A stretch of 64,000 nucleotides of DNA from the NCBI GenBank assembly GCA_041397305.1, contig JAWKWX010000010.1, positions 1 through 64,000 of the forward strand, in the 5' to 3' direction. Made by a program: the position numbers and the translations under genes. The DNA is from TMP-24 sp041397305. Its GTDB lineage: Bacteria; Pseudomonadota; Alphaproteobacteria; Rhodobacterales; Rhodobacteraceae. Of this stretch, positions 56,244 through 64,000 are shown piece by piece (within the stretch, counting starts at the first letter, position 1; the number at the start of each line of letters is the position of its first letter). Below the pieces are notes generated by a model. That model was not told the origin of the DNA, did not search any database, and saw only the letters and a list, made by a program, of their open reading frames with translations.

Positions 56244-56281
56244 CCCGCCGCACGGTCGCCCCGTGCGGCGGGTTTCATTTT
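56244..56281 (+). terminator. Strong intrinsic terminator after the methyl-transfer cluster
   Basis: CCCGCCGCACGG (56244-56255) and CCGTGCGGCGGG (56261-56272) pair perfectly over 12 bases, with a TCGCC loop and then TTTCATTTT. It starts 24 bases past the stop codon and ends the one-carbon unit. It extends just into the convergent gene's end. Confidence 0.92.
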
Positions 56282-57048
56282 GCCGCAAGCCGCGCGAGGG
56301 CTTTCAGCGCCTGCGCCCGGGCGGGCGGGACGAGCGCCGGTTCCAGGGCCATGAAGACATGGGTGGTGCCGAGGTCGGTATCCTCGACCGCGTCGAGGCC
56401 AACCCAGGCCCCCGCACTGAGGTGAAGGCGCAGAAGCGGTGGCAGGGAGATCGGGTCGGGCGCGGCTGCGGCGACCGGCGCGGGATGCCAGGCCTTTGGG
56501 GCAAGGCCCGCAGGCCCTGCATGCCTCGTCCTGAGCCAGGTCAGCGCGGCGGCATGCGCGCCGGCCTTTGCGCCCGGAAAGGATGCGCAACCGAAGAGGA
56601 GCGCGATCCGGTTGGCAAGAACCAGGCGGGTCAGCCCGGCAAGGAGAAGGCGCAACCCGGCCGCCGCGCCGCCCGCCGCGTGGCCCTCCGGCGCATCGAG
56701 CCAGAACCGGCCAAGTTCCGCCACCGGCCGACCGACCCGGGCAAGCGGGGAAAGATCATAGCTCTGGGCGGAATAGCCTGACGCCGCCGCCGCACCGTTG
56801 GCGAAGAGTTGAAGGCGAAAGCCGCCCACGGGCGCCGCAGCGCAGTCCGCTCTCAGAAGAAAATGACGGCAAACCGGATCGAACGGGTCGTCATCCTTTT
56901 GCCCGTGAGGCCGGAACCGGGCGGCACGCGCGCGAATCGCCGTTTTGATCGCGTCGGGAGAGCAGGCCTCGACCAGGGAGAGCCCGCCGCCCATGGCAAG
57001 CGGCGGGACGTCCGCCAGACCGGAAGGCGCCCTGCCCTCAGCGCCCAC
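56275..57048 (-). CDS. OlsB-like GNAT N-acyltransferase (ornithine-lipid type)
   Basis: 257 residues. The sequence follows OlsB relatives: IRARAARFRPHGQKDDDPFDPVCRHFLLRAD (an R-rich entry with FD.x.C.H), ELGRFWLD, LFGCASFPGAKA, LPPLLRLHLSAGAWVGLDAVEDTDLGTTHVFMAL. OlsB transfers a 3-hydroxy-acyl chain to ornithine to make lyso-ornithine lipid. No OlsA acyltransferase is next to it. Its start is four bases after the bamE stop on the same strand. An alternative start at Met19 is plausible. Confidence 0.78.
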   Translation of the reverse strand: MGAEGRAPSGLADVPPLAMGGGLSLVEACSPDAIKTAIRARAARFRPHGQKDDDPFDPVCRHFLLRADCAAAPVGGFRLQLFANGAAAASGYSAQSYDLSPLARVGRPVAELGRFWLDAPEGHAAGGAAAGLRLLLAGLTRLVLANRIALLFGCASFPGAKAGAHAAALTWLRTRHAGPAGLAPKAWHPAPVAAAAPDPISLPPLLRLHLSAGAWVGLDAVEDTDLGTTHVFMALEPALVPPARAQALKALARLAAK

Positions 57049-57052
57049 CGGA

Positions 57053-57556
57053 TCAGTTCTTGTTGACGAAATCGGCGGCGTTGAGGTTGCCGATATTGCC
57101 CAGAAGCTGCTGCAGGAAGCTCAGTCCCTTGATGTTGCTGTCCGTCACCCGGCGCGAGATCACGACCGCCTGGCCTTTTTCAAGCCCGAAGCGCTCGACG
57201 TTCGAGACAACGCCCTCGTCGTCGTAACTGACGGCGACGACCTGGCGGTCGATCTCCACCGGTGCGCGCAGACCGACCTGCTTGAAACGCGAGCCGACGT
57301 AATACCAGCCCGACCCGGTCAGGATGCCGATCGAGGAGGGCCGCCCGATCGCATCCGCCACTTCCTGCTGCGTGGATTGCCCCACCACGACCTGCTCGAG
57401 ATCCTTGTCGGTGGGCACATAGCCATGGTTCGCATAGATTGCCGAACAGGCCGAAAGGATGGCGAGCGCAAGCCCGGCCATGCCTATCCGAACGACGGAT
57501 CCGAACTTGCCGCCAAACTTGCCGCCAGACTTGCCGCCAGACTTGCCGATCGTCAC
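57053..57556 (-). CDS. bamE: Outer-membrane assembly lipoprotein BamE (SmpA/OmlA)
   Basis: 167 residues from GTG 57556 (AGGGGG about seven bases upstream). A lipobox LSAC ends the signal sequence (GLALAILSAC, then acylated Cys). The BamE domain follows: VPTDKDLEQVVVGQSTQQEVADAIGRPSSIG (about 47-77), WYYVGSR and FGLEKGQAVVISRRV. It joins the BamA complex that folds outer-membrane proteins. The N-terminal region before the hydrophobic stretch holds four tandem GGK(S/F) tetrapeptides from a 12-base DNA repeat, unusual for a signal peptide. Earlier GTG and ATG starts (57595, 57592) are also possible. It is divergent from the DUF177 gene. Confidence 0.88.
   Translation of the reverse strand: MTIGKSGGKSGGKFGGKFGSVVRIGMAGLALAILSACSAIYANHGYVPTDKDLEQVVVGQSTQQEVADAIGRPSSIGILTGSGWYYVGSRFKQVGLRAPVEIDRQVVAVSYDDEGVVSNVERFGLEKGQAVVISRRVTDSNIKGLSFLQQLLGNIGNLNAADFVNKN
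57504..57551. repeat. Four tandem 12-base repeats at the bamE 5' end
   Basis: Units AACTTGCCGCCA, AACTTGCCGCCA, GACTTGCCGCCA and a diverged GACTTGCCGATC (57504-57551). They encode the K-(S/F)-G-G tetrapeptide on the minus strand. The unit length of 12 keeps the frame when copies are gained or lost. Confidence 0.85.
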
Positions 57557-57712
57557 ACCCGCCCCCTGTTCATTTGGTCTTGTGCTTGCCATCACGGCGG
57601 AAGCCTTTTATCCGGCTTACAACAAGGCGCCCGGGTCCGACAAGGACCGAAACCGCGCGTCGGCCCAACGTCCGCGCCGACGCGACCGCCGGTTGTTCAA
57701 AGGAGAGAGAGA

Positions 57713-58261
57713 ATGGCGGCAGACGCACCCTATTCGCATCCGGTTCGCACCGCCGCCCTGCCCCAGCGCAAGCCGCTGCGCTTCGATCTGGCCCCCGATG
57801 CCCACGAACGTGCCGCGATTGCCGCCGGCCTTGGCCTTCTGGATCTGCCGCTCGCCCGGCTGAAGGGCGAACTTCGCCCCTCCGGCCGCAGGGATTTCGT
57901 GCTGGAGGCCCGTCTTGCGGCCGAGGTGGTCCAACCCTGCGTCGTCAGCCTGGCGCCTGTCCCTGCCGAAATCGCCGAAACGGTCACGCGGCGCTATCTG
58001 GCGGACTATGTGGAACCCGAAGGGGATGATGTCGAGATGCCCGAGGATGACACGACCGAGGCGCTTGGCGAGGCGATCGACCTTGGCGCGGTCCTTGTCG
58101 AGGCGCTGTCGCTTGCCCTGCCGCTTTACCCTCGCGCGCCTGGAGTCAGCTTCGACGGCCAGATCGCGGCAGAGCCGGGCGCCGAGCCGCTGACCGACGA
58201 GAAACTGAGGCCCTTCGCGGGATTGGCCGACCTTCTGAAGGGCAAGGACCCGACGGAATGA
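57713..58261 (+). CDS. DUF177 (YceD-like) protein, rpmF-linked
   Basis: 182 residues. The DUF177 landmarks are FVLEARLAAEVVQPCVVSLAPVPAEIAETVTRRYL, with the Cys-Val-Val in VVQPCVVSL, and the C-terminal DEKLRPFAGLADLLKG. In many bacteria it sits before rpmF and influences 23S rRNA accumulation. Start: ATG 57713, preceded by AAGGAGAGAGAGA. It is followed by rpmF after 198 bases with a separate promoter. Confidence 0.9.
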   Translation: MAADAPYSHPVRTAALPQRKPLRFDLAPDAHERAAIAAGLGLLDLPLARLKGELRPSGRRDFVLEARLAAEVVQPCVVSLAPVPAEIAETVTRRYLADYVEPEGDDVEMPEDDTTEALGEAIDLGAVLVEALSLALPLYPRAPGVSFDGQIAAEPGAEPLTDEKLRPFAGLADLLKGKDPTE

Positions 58262-58324
58262 CCGCTCGCCCGCACGCCCCTGATGCTGCGGCGCGGCAGG
58301 GTGAAGAAGTCGGCCAGAAAAGAC

Positions 58325-58352
58325 TTGCGCCCGCCCGGAATCGCAGTATGTT
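58325..58352 (+). promoter_or_regulatory. Candidate rpmF promoter
   Basis: TTGCGC (58325-58330), a 16-base spacer, and TATGTT (58347-58352). Initiation would be near 58359, with a leader of about 100 bases. The match is fair, and the position in the gap before rpmF is right. Confidence 0.4.
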
Positions 58353-58459
58353 CCCGGCCTCGCTTGTAACTTGGGTTCGCACCCGGTCGCACTTAGGCAA
58401 CCAGTGACGAAACCCCTGGAAAACCGGGGCAATGGCCCCCAGAAACCCGAGGTTGAGAC

Positions 58460-58666
58460 ATGGCTGTCCCTCAGAACCGCACCACGCGGTCCCGCCGCAA
58501 CATGCGCCGCGCCCACGATGCGCTGGTCGCTGCGAACCCCAACGAATGCGCAAACTGCGGCGAGCTGAAGCGCCCGCACCACGTCTGCGGCGCCTGCGGT
58601 CATTATGACGGCAAGGAAGTTGTCGCTCAGGCGAGCGAAATCGACCTGGACGACGCCGCTGCGTGA
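58460..58666 (+). CDS. rpmF: 50S ribosomal protein L32
   Basis: 68 residues. It begins MAVPQNRTTRSRRNMRRAHDAL and carries a zinc ribbon at Cys30, Cys33, Cys43 and Cys46. It is therefore the zinc-containing form. It belongs to the large ribosomal subunit. Start: ATG 58460, behind GAGGTTGAGAC. It begins the rpmF–plsX–fabH cluster. Confidence 0.97.
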   Translation: MAVPQNRTTRSRRNMRRAHDALVAANPNECANCGELKRPHHVCGACGHYDGKEVVAQASEIDLDDAAA

Positions 58667-58690
58667 AGCGGCGTGACCGGCGTCTGACCC

Positions 58691-59815
58691 ATGTCCTCCA
58701 GTCATACCGTTCCGGGTGACGACCAGACAGCGGGCCAGCCGGACCGAATCGTCATTTCCGTCGATGCGATGGGCGGCGACCGCGGGGCGGTCGCCGTTGT
58801 GCTTGGCATGGCCGACAGCCTGGCCCAATGCCCGGACCTCGCCTTTCTTGTCCATGGCAACGGGGCAGAGCTGACGCAGCTTCTGGCCAAGCGTCCCGAT
58901 CTGGCTGCACGCACCACCGTTGTTCCCGCCGAAGAGGTGGTGACGATGGAGGACAAGCCCAGCCAGGTGATGCGTCATGGCCAGAAGACCTCGATGTGGT
59001 CGGCGATCGACGCGGTCAAGGAAGGCCAGGCACAGGCCGCCGTGTCCTGCGGCAATACCGGCGCGCTCATGGCGGTGTCGATGCTGCGGCTGCGCAAGAT
59101 GCCCGGCGTGAACCGCCCGGCCATCGCCTGTCTCTGGCCCTGCCGGGCGCCGCACGGCTTTGCCGTGATGCTTGACGTCGGCGCCGATGTGAAGGCCGAT
59201 CCGCAGGACCTTCTGCAATATGCGCTGATGGGCGCATCCTATGCGCGAAACGGCTTCGGCCTTGCCCGGCCGCGCGTCGGCCTTCTGAATGTCGGAACCG
59301 AGGAGCACAAGGGCCGGACCGAGATCAAGGAGGCCAACGAGCTGATCGCCAAGGCGACCGAGGCGGGCGCCTTCGACTATGTCGGCTTCGTCGAGGGCAA
59401 TGACCTGCCCTCGGGCCGGGTCGACGTGATCGTGACCGACGGCTTCACCGGCAATATCGCACTGAAGACCGGCGAAGGCACGGCGAAGCTGGTGGGCGAT
59501 TTCCTGAAGGAAGCCTTCAACGCGACGATCCTGTCGAAATTCGCGGCCCTCCTCGCGCTCAACTCGCTGAAGCGGCTGCAGATCCGGATCGACCCGCGCC
59601 GGGTGAACGGCGGGGTCTTCCTCGGGCTGAACGGCACGGTGGTGAAATCGCACGGCTCGGCCGACGCGACCGGCGTTTCGGCAGCGATCCAGCTTGCCCG
59701 GCGCCTTGCCCTGTCGGGCTTCACCGAACGGCTGAAGGCGCGGGTTGCGTCTGCGATGCTGCCGGGGCAGGATGCCGCGACGGGCGCCGGGGAAATGAGC
59801 AGAGAACAAGAATGA
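58691..59815 (+). CDS. plsX: Phosphate acyltransferase PlsX
   Basis: 374 residues. The PlsX start is IVISVDAMGGDRGAVAVVLG (about 20-39), then CGNTGALMAVSMLRLRKMPGVNRPAIACLWP (about 118-148), MGASYARNGFGLARPRVGLLNVGTEEHKG and NGGVFLGLNGTVVKSHGSADATG. It makes acyl-phosphate from acyl-ACP for phospholipid synthesis. The first codons before VISVDAM are extra and may reflect a later true start. It overlaps fabH by four bases. Confidence 0.95.
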   Translation: MSSSHTVPGDDQTAGQPDRIVISVDAMGGDRGAVAVVLGMADSLAQCPDLAFLVHGNGAELTQLLAKRPDLAARTTVVPAEEVVTMEDKPSQVMRHGQKTSMWSAIDAVKEGQAQAAVSCGNTGALMAVSMLRLRKMPGVNRPAIACLWPCRAPHGFAVMLDVGADVKADPQDLLQYALMGASYARNGFGLARPRVGLLNVGTEEHKGRTEIKEANELIAKATEAGAFDYVGFVEGNDLPSGRVDVIVTDGFTGNIALKTGEGTAKLVGDFLKEAFNATILSKFAALLALNSLKRLQIRIDPRRVNGGVFLGLNGTVVKSHGSADATGVSAAIQLARRLALSGFTERLKARVASAMLPGQDAATGAGEMSREQE

Positions 59816-60786
59816 CCATCCGTGCCGTAGTGAAGGGCGTAGGGCATTATTTGCCTGCCCGAACCGTTGCGAACAGCGAATTTGAAGGCAAGGTCGACAC
59901 GAGCGATGAATGGATTCGCGCCCGCACCGGGATCGAGCGGCGCCATTTCGCGGCAGAAGGCGAGACCACTTCCGATCTCGGCGCCGCTGCCGCCCGTGCG
60001 GCACTCACGGATGCGGGCCTCGGCGCGCATGACCTCGACGCGATCATCGTCGCCACCTCGACCCCGGACCTGACCTTTCCCTCCGTCGCCACCATGGTTC
60101 AGGCCAAGATCGGCATGTCGCGCGGCTTTGCCTTCGATGTGCAGGCCGTCTGTGCGGGCTTTGTCTATGGGCTGGCCAATGCAAATGCGCTGATCCTGTC
60201 GGGTCAGGCCCGGCGGGTCCTGGTGATCGGCGCCGAAACCTTCAGCCGCATCCTCGACTTCACCGACCGGTCTACCTGCGTCCTTTTCGGCGATGGCGCC
60301 GGGGCCGTGGTGCTTGAGGCCCAGGAGGGCACGGGCACCACCGAGGATCGGGGCATCCTGTCGACCGATCTTCATTCCGACGGCAGCTACCGCGATCTTC
60401 TCTATGTCGACGGCGGCGTCTCGACCAGCGGCAGCGCCGGGCATCTCAGGATGCAGGGCAATCAGGTCTTCCGCCATGCCGTTGAAAAGCTTGCCGAAAC
60501 CGCCCACACGGCACTCGCAAAGGTCGGGCTGGACGGCGGCGATGTCGACTGGATCGTGCCGCACCAGGCCAATATCCGCATCATCGAGGGTACGGCGAAG
60601 CGCATGCAGGTGCCGATGGAACGCGTGGTGGTCACCGTGCAGGATCACGGCAACACCTCCGCCGCCTCGATCCCGCTCGCACTGTCGGTCGGCAAGGAAC
60701 GCGGCCAGATCAAGGAGGGCGACCTGCTGGTCACCGAAGCGATCGGCGGCGGTCTCGCCTGGGGGTCCGTCGTTCTGAGGTGGTGA
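59812..60786 (+). CDS. fabH: 3-oxoacyl-ACP synthase III
   Basis: 324 residues. The catalytic triad is Cys114 (FDVQAVCAGFVYG), His251 (VPHQANIRII) and Asn281 (DHGNTSAASIP). It starts type II fatty acid synthesis by condensing acetyl-CoA with malonyl-ACP. Start: ATG 59812, overlapping plsX (ATGA). The stop is followed by ihfA after 110 bases. Confidence 0.96.
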   Translation: MTIRAVVKGVGHYLPARTVANSEFEGKVDTSDEWIRARTGIERRHFAAEGETTSDLGAAAARAALTDAGLGAHDLDAIIVATSTPDLTFPSVATMVQAKIGMSRGFAFDVQAVCAGFVYGLANANALILSGQARRVLVIGAETFSRILDFTDRSTCVLFGDGAGAVVLEAQEGTGTTEDRGILSTDLHSDGSYRDLLYVDGGVSTSGSAGHLRMQGNQVFRHAVEKLAETAHTALAKVGLDGGDVDWIVPHQANIRIIEGTAKRMQVPMERVVVTVQDHGNTSAASIPLALSVGKERGQIKEGDLLVTEAIGGGLAWGSVVLRW

Positions 60787-60896
60787 AACACCGCCTGAAA
60801 GGCGCTTTCCAAGTCATTGATATTGACTCGGAAATTCAATGCCCCCAATCTCGGTTCCAGCACGGAACGTGGCGCGCAAGCATTTCGGGGGGAGTC

Positions 60897-61199
60897 ATGG
60901 GCGAAAAGACCCTTACGCGGATGGATCTGAGCGAGGCGGTCTACAATGCCGTTGGCCTCTCGCGCAATGAATCGGCTCAGCTGGTGGAAAGCGTCCTGCA
61001 GCATATGTCGGATGCTCTCGTTTCTGGTGAAACGGTGAAGATATCCTCCTTCGGGACCTTCTCGGTCCGCGCCAAGACGGCGCGCGTCGGCCGCAATCCC
61101 AAGACCGGCGAGGAAGTGCCGATCCATCCGCGCCGGGTGCTGACCTTCCGGCCCTCCCACCTGATGAAGGATCGTGTGGCCGCCGGAAACAAGCGCTGA
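60897..61199 (+). CDS. ihfA: Integration host factor alpha subunit
   Basis: 100 residues. The HU/IHF fold is LTRMDLSEAVYNAVGLSRNESAQLVESVLQHMSDAL, then KISSFGTFSVRAKTARVGRNPKTGEEVPIHPRRVLTFRPS, the IHF-type GRNPKTGE and IPxRRV-like block. It bends DNA with the beta subunit in recombination and transcription. Start: ATG 60897 behind GGGGGGAG. The frame extends upstream without homology. Confidence 0.96.
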   Translation: MGEKTLTRMDLSEAVYNAVGLSRNESAQLVESVLQHMSDALVSGETVKISSFGTFSVRAKTARVGRNPKTGEEVPIHPRRVLTFRPSHLMKDRVAAGNKR

Positions 61200-61208
61200 G
61201 GCAGGTGA

Positions 61209-61892
61209 ATGTCGAAATCGGCAGACGCCTTCCGCACCATCAGCGAGGTCGCCGAGGTTCTCGACACGCCCGCGCATGTGCTGCGCTTCTGGGAAAGCCG
61301 TTTTTCACAGATAAAGCCGGTAAAGCGCGCGGGCGGGCGGCGCTATTATCGTCCCTCCGATGTTGCGCTACTGTCGGGCATCAAGAAACTTCTCCATGAA
61401 GACGGGCTGACGATCCGCGGCGTGCAGAAGCTTCTGCGCGAACAGGGCGTGCGGCAGATTGCCGGGCTGGCCGACGGCACCACCGAGCTGGACACTGCCC
61501 CTGCCCCGACGCGCCGCCTTGACCGGATCGATGACGCGCCGCCCGATGAAGAGCCGCCATCGCCCGACGAAATGATGGCATCGGAACCTGCCTCGGCGCC
61601 CGACGCGGGTCTTGGCGCCACTCCGGTCTCTCCCGCACGGCCGAGCGTTACCGAGGCGGCTGAAAGCCGCGCCGACCTGCAGCGTGCCCGCGAGGCGGAA
61701 CGCGCCCGCGCCGTGCCGCTTGCGCCCGACAGTCATTTCGACCCCGCGCGCGCGGAAGGCGACTGGATTCCCGCCGCCGCCATGCTCCGCGCCATGACCC
61801 AGCACCACGCCCAGTCCCGGCGCGAGGAACTGCGCGCGGTCTACCTGAAACTCAGCGCGCTTTACGAGCGGCGCCGCGCGCGCCAGTCCTGA
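61209..61892 (+). CDS. MerR-family regulator
   Basis: 227 residues. The MerR helix-turn-helix is at about 9-75 (RTISEVAEVLDTPAHVLRFWESRFSQIKPVKRAGGRRYYRP, continuing VALLSGIKKLLHEDGLTIRGV). A long acidic, proline-rich linker follows (about 95-180), with a helical end from about 185. There are no metal-binding cysteines. Such a gene follows ihfA in many alphaproteobacteria. It starts 10 bases after ihfA. The effector is unknown. Confidence 0.9.
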   Translation: MSKSADAFRTISEVAEVLDTPAHVLRFWESRFSQIKPVKRAGGRRYYRPSDVALLSGIKKLLHEDGLTIRGVQKLLREQGVRQIAGLADGTTELDTAPAPTRRLDRIDDAPPDEEPPSPDEMMASEPASAPDAGLGATPVSPARPSVTEAAESRADLQRAREAERARAVPLAPDSHFDPARAEGDWIPAAAMLRAMTQHHAQSRREELRAVYLKLSALYERRRARQS

Positions 61893-61923
61893 CAGACAGC
61901 GCCTGACCGATGCGTTTTGCCGC

Positions 61924-61953
61924 TTGCCCCCGCCCTGCCCTTCGGCCTATAGA
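61924..61953 (+). promoter_or_regulatory. Promoter of tRNA-Pro
   Basis: TTGCCC (61924-61929) and TATAGA (61948-61953) with an 18-base spacer. Predicted initiation near 61960, just before the tRNA 5' end. Confidence 0.6.
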
Positions 61954-61962
61954 GCCCCCTGT

Positions 61963-62040
61963 CGGGCCGTGGCGCAGCCTGGTTAGCGCGTCCGTCTGGG
62001 GGGCGGAAGGTCGTGAGTTCGAATCTCACCGGCCCGACCA
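61963..62040 (+). tRNA. tRNA-Pro (anticodon GGG), CCA encoded
   Basis: Acceptor arm CGGGCCG (61963-61969) pairs with CGGCCCG (62030-62036), then A and CCA. The anticodon stem is TCCGT/GCGGA with loop CTGGGGG, so anticodon GGG at 61998-62000 reads CCC (and CCU by wobble). The T arm is GTGAG-TTCGAAT-CTCAC. A promoter and an intrinsic terminator flank it. Confidence 0.95.
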
Positions 62041-62048
62041 ATTCGACA

Positions 62049-62078
62049 AAGGCCCATCCCTGAAACGGGGTGGGCCTT
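62049..62078 (+). terminator. Intrinsic terminator of tRNA-Pro
   Basis: AAGGCCCATCCC (62049-62060) pairs with GGGGTGGGCCTT (62067-62078) with a G-U pair, and a short TT follows. It lies nine bases after the tRNA CCA end and before the dCTP deaminase ribosome site. Confidence 0.75.
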
Positions 62079-62097
62079 GACGTATCCGGAGGGGAAA

Positions 62098-63177
62098 ATG
62101 GCGGCCATTGGCGTCCTTGCAGACGGGGCGATCCGCGCGATGATCGGCGCGGGCCGGATCGCGGCCGATCCCGCCGTGACCGACGCGCAAGTGCAGCCCG
62201 CGAGCCTCGATCTCCGGCTTGGCACCGTCGCCTACCGCGTGCGTGCGTCCTTCCTCGCCGGCGAGGGTCGCACCGTCGCCGACCGGATCGCGGAATTCGA
62301 GATGCATCGCGTCGATCTGTCGGCGGGGGCGGTTCTCGAAAAGGGCTGTGTCTATGTCGTGCCGCTGATGGAGCGGCTGGAACTGCCCAAGGGCGTCACG
62401 GCGGTGGCGAACGCCAAAAGCTCGACCGGCCGCCTCGACCTTCTGACCCGCACCATCACCGACGGCGGGGTCGAATTCGACCGGATCGGCGAAGGCTACG
62501 AAGGCCCGCTCTATGCCGAGATATGCCCACGCTCCTTCTCCGTCCTCGTGCGCCCGGGCATGCGGCTCAACCAGATCCGTTTCCGGCAGGGCCAGGCCGT
62601 CTTGTCGGACACCGAGCTTGCCGCCCTTCATGCGCGCGAACCGCTCGTCGATGGTGCGGCGCTGATCTCGGAAGGTCTGGGTTTCTCCGTCGATCTCTCG
62701 CCCGCGGCGGGCGATCTCGTCGGCTACCGCGCCAAACCCCATGCCGGGGTGATCGACCTCGACCGGATCGGCCACTATGCGCCCGCCGACTTCTGGGAGG
62801 AGGTGCGCACCCGCGAGGGCCGCATCATCCTCGATCCCGGCGCCTTCTACATTCTCGTGAGCCGCGAGGCTGTGACGATCCCGCCCGACCATGCCGCCGA
62901 AATGGCGCCCTATCTTGCCATGGTCGGCGAATTCCGCGTCCATTATGCGGGCTTCTTCGATCCGGGTTTCGGTCATGGCGCGGCGGGCGGGGGCGGTTCA
63001 CGCGGCGTTCTGGAAGTGCGCTGCCACGAGGCGCCGTTCGTCCTGGAACATGGCCAGGTGGTGGGCCGCCTCGTCTATGAACGGATGCAGGCGCCGCCGG
63101 AGAGGCTTTACGGCGCCGGAATCGCCTCGAACTATCAGGGCCAGGGGCTGAAGCTTTCCAAACATTTCCGGATGTGA
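62098..63177 (+). CDS. 2'-deoxycytidine 5'-triphosphate deaminase, double-length type
   Basis: 359 residues, about twice the usual Dcd. The first half shows the trimeric dCTP-deaminase pattern (VQPASLDLRLGTVAYRV, KGVTAVANAKSSTGRLDLLTRTITDGGVEFDRIGEGYEGPLYAEICPRSFSVLVRPGMRLNQIRF in parts). The second half is the related C-terminal domain (DLVGYRAKPHAGVIDLDRIGHY, ending RLVYERMQAPPERLYG). It deaminates dCTP to dUTP, feeding dTMP synthesis. Start: ATG 62098 behind GGAGGGGAAA; an earlier TTG is not used. It follows the tRNA terminator. Confidence 0.9.
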   Translation: MAAIGVLADGAIRAMIGAGRIAADPAVTDAQVQPASLDLRLGTVAYRVRASFLAGEGRTVADRIAEFEMHRVDLSAGAVLEKGCVYVVPLMERLELPKGVTAVANAKSSTGRLDLLTRTITDGGVEFDRIGEGYEGPLYAEICPRSFSVLVRPGMRLNQIRFRQGQAVLSDTELAALHAREPLVDGAALISEGLGFSVDLSPAAGDLVGYRAKPHAGVIDLDRIGHYAPADFWEEVRTREGRIILDPGAFYILVSREAVTIPPDHAAEMAPYLAMVGEFRVHYAGFFDPGFGHGAAGGGGSRGVLEVRCHEAPFVLEHGQVVGRLVYERMQAPPERLYGAGIASNYQGQGLKLSKHFRM

Positions 63178-63252
63178 CCGGAAGCGGGCGCACCTGCCAT
63201 TGCCAGCGGCCTTGGCATGGCGATACTGCAGATGAGTTCAGGGAGGTACCCC

Positions 63253-64000
63253 ATGGCTGAGACAAGTGATGCGACGCCCGCCCCGGAGAAGCCCGATCCC
63301 GACGTGATCCCCTTTGTGGGCGAGATCACCAGGTACCTGGAGACCGAAGCGCCGGACGAGGTCCGCAAGGCGATCGCCAAGGGCCGCAAGAAGGATATTC
63401 TGGCCAAGTCCTATCCCTATCCGCGCGAGATGGACGACAAGGACTATGACGCGCATATGGAGCGGCTTCAGGTCGAACTGGTGAAGATGCTTCACGACCT
63501 GCGCACCACCGGCAAGCGGCTGATGGTGCTGTTCGAGGGGCGCGACGCCGCCGGCAAGGGCGGCGCGATCGAGCGGATGCGCGAGAACCTCAATCCGCGC
63601 TCGGCCTACATCGTCGCCCTGTCGAAACCGACCGACCGCGAGGCGAGCCAATGGTATTTCCAGCGCTATATCGACTGGCTGCCCGCGGCCGGGGAAATCG
63701 CGCTTTTCGACCGGTCCTGGTACAATCGGGGCGTGGTGGAACAGGTGTTCGGTTTCTGCACGCCCGCGCAGCGCAAGCTGTTCTTCCGGCAATTGCCGGA
63801 TTTCGAACGGATGCTGATCGACGAAGGCATCATTCTCGTGAAGCTCTGGCTGAACGTGGGCCGGGCCGAACAGCTCCGCCGTTTCCTGGCGCGCGAGAAT
63901 GACCCGCTGAAACAGTGGAAGCTTTCCTGGATCGACGTCGAGGGCCTGAAACGCTGGGACGCCTATAGCGAGGCGATCGACGAGACCTTGAAGAAGACCC
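63253..64000 (+). CDS. ppk2: Polyphosphate kinase 2 (truncated by window edge)
   Basis: 249 residues visible. PPK2 motifs: RLMVLFEGRDAAGKGGAIERMRENLNPRSAYIVALSKPTDRE (Walker A GRDAAGKGG at about 98-106), ALFDRSWYNRGVVEQVFGFC (DRSWYNR, about 154-160) and KLWLNVGRAEQLRRFLAREND. It moves phosphate between polyphosphate and nucleotides. Start: ATG 63253 with GGGAGG upstream. The C-terminus lies outside the window. Confidence 0.95.
   Translation, partial: MAETSDATPAPEKPDPDVIPFVGEITRYLETEAPDEVRKAIAKGRKKDILAKSYPYPREMDDKDYDAHMERLQVELVKMLHDLRTTGKRLMVLFEGRDAAGKGGAIERMRENLNPRSAYIVALSKPTDREASQWYFQRYIDWLPAAGEIALFDRSWYNRGVVEQVFGFCTPAQRKLFFRQLPDFERMLIDEGIILVKLWLNVGRAEQLRRFLARENDPLKQWKLSWIDVEGLKRWDAYSEAIDETLKKT

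Overview
The window is GC-rich alphaproteobacterial chromosome, most likely from the Rhodobacteraceae/Paracoccaceae (Rhodobacter–Paracoccus–roseobacter relatives). Supporting signs are the trpC–moaC–moeA–lexA run, a lexA promoter with GAAC-N7-GAAC LexA sites, a CarD/FdxA neighbourhood, edd–eda, a Hint-type protein, a free-standing methyltetrahydrofolate:corrinoid methyltransferase beside a MetF-like gene, and the DUF177–rpmF–plsX–fabH–ihfA–merR cluster. The content is almost entirely chromosomal. No insertion sequence, prophage or CRISPR array is visible. Both edges cut genes: an unidentified protein at the left and a polyphosphate kinase 2 at the right.

Layout. 0–8.3 kb: AAA ATPase with a small membrane protein, a DUF559 nuclease-like gene behind G/C palindromes, then (minus strand) carD, fdxA, an S4 RNA-binding protein, a SUV3-like helicase and a TPR protein. 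8.4–17.9 kb: SCP2/hydrolase pair, PIN protein, RlmI, the Entner–Doudoroff genes edd–eda with a LacI-type operator, and glnE. 18–30.8 kb: DUF2852 protein, FrnE/DsbA-like oxidoreductase with an MFS drug transporter, lytic transglycosylase, membrane-anchored LuxR-type regulator, ssb, Coq10/RatA, hpt, LysR regulator, cytochrome c' and a diheme cytochrome, GST, then trpC–moaC–moeA–lexA.

30.8–42.4 kb: a minus-strand operon of aldo/keto reductase, HpaI-type aldolase and AcuI/YhdH-like reductase; ilvD; and a divergent catabolic locus. In that locus a polar amino-acid ABC transporter faces a TetR/BetI-like regulator followed by aruH- and aruI-like genes. These fit uptake of L-arginine, its transamination with pyruvate and decarboxylation of 2-ketoarginine. 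42.4–51.7 kb: a type I secretion ABC protein and adaptor divergent from a serralysin-like RTX protease (its probable cargo), a glutamine-synthetase-like/class III aminotransferase pair, and an orphan divergent Hint-domain protein.

51.7–64 kb: rlmE, a Ppx/GppA phosphatase, a one-carbon cluster (Virulence_fact protein, MetF-like reductase, methyltetrahydrofolate:cobalamin methyltransferase) that probably supplies part of a split methionine synthase, an OlsB-like acyltransferase, bamE, the rpmF–plsX–fabH–ihfA–merR lipid/ribosome/nucleoid cluster, tRNA-Pro(GGG), a double-length dCTP deaminase and the start of ppk2.

Most genes run in short operons with 1–4 nt overlaps. The non-coding signals that stand out are a triple LexA half-site array at lexA, palindromic operators in several divergent intergenic regions, and a set of strong intrinsic terminators. 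All functional calls come from reading motifs and remembered family sequences; no database search was run.
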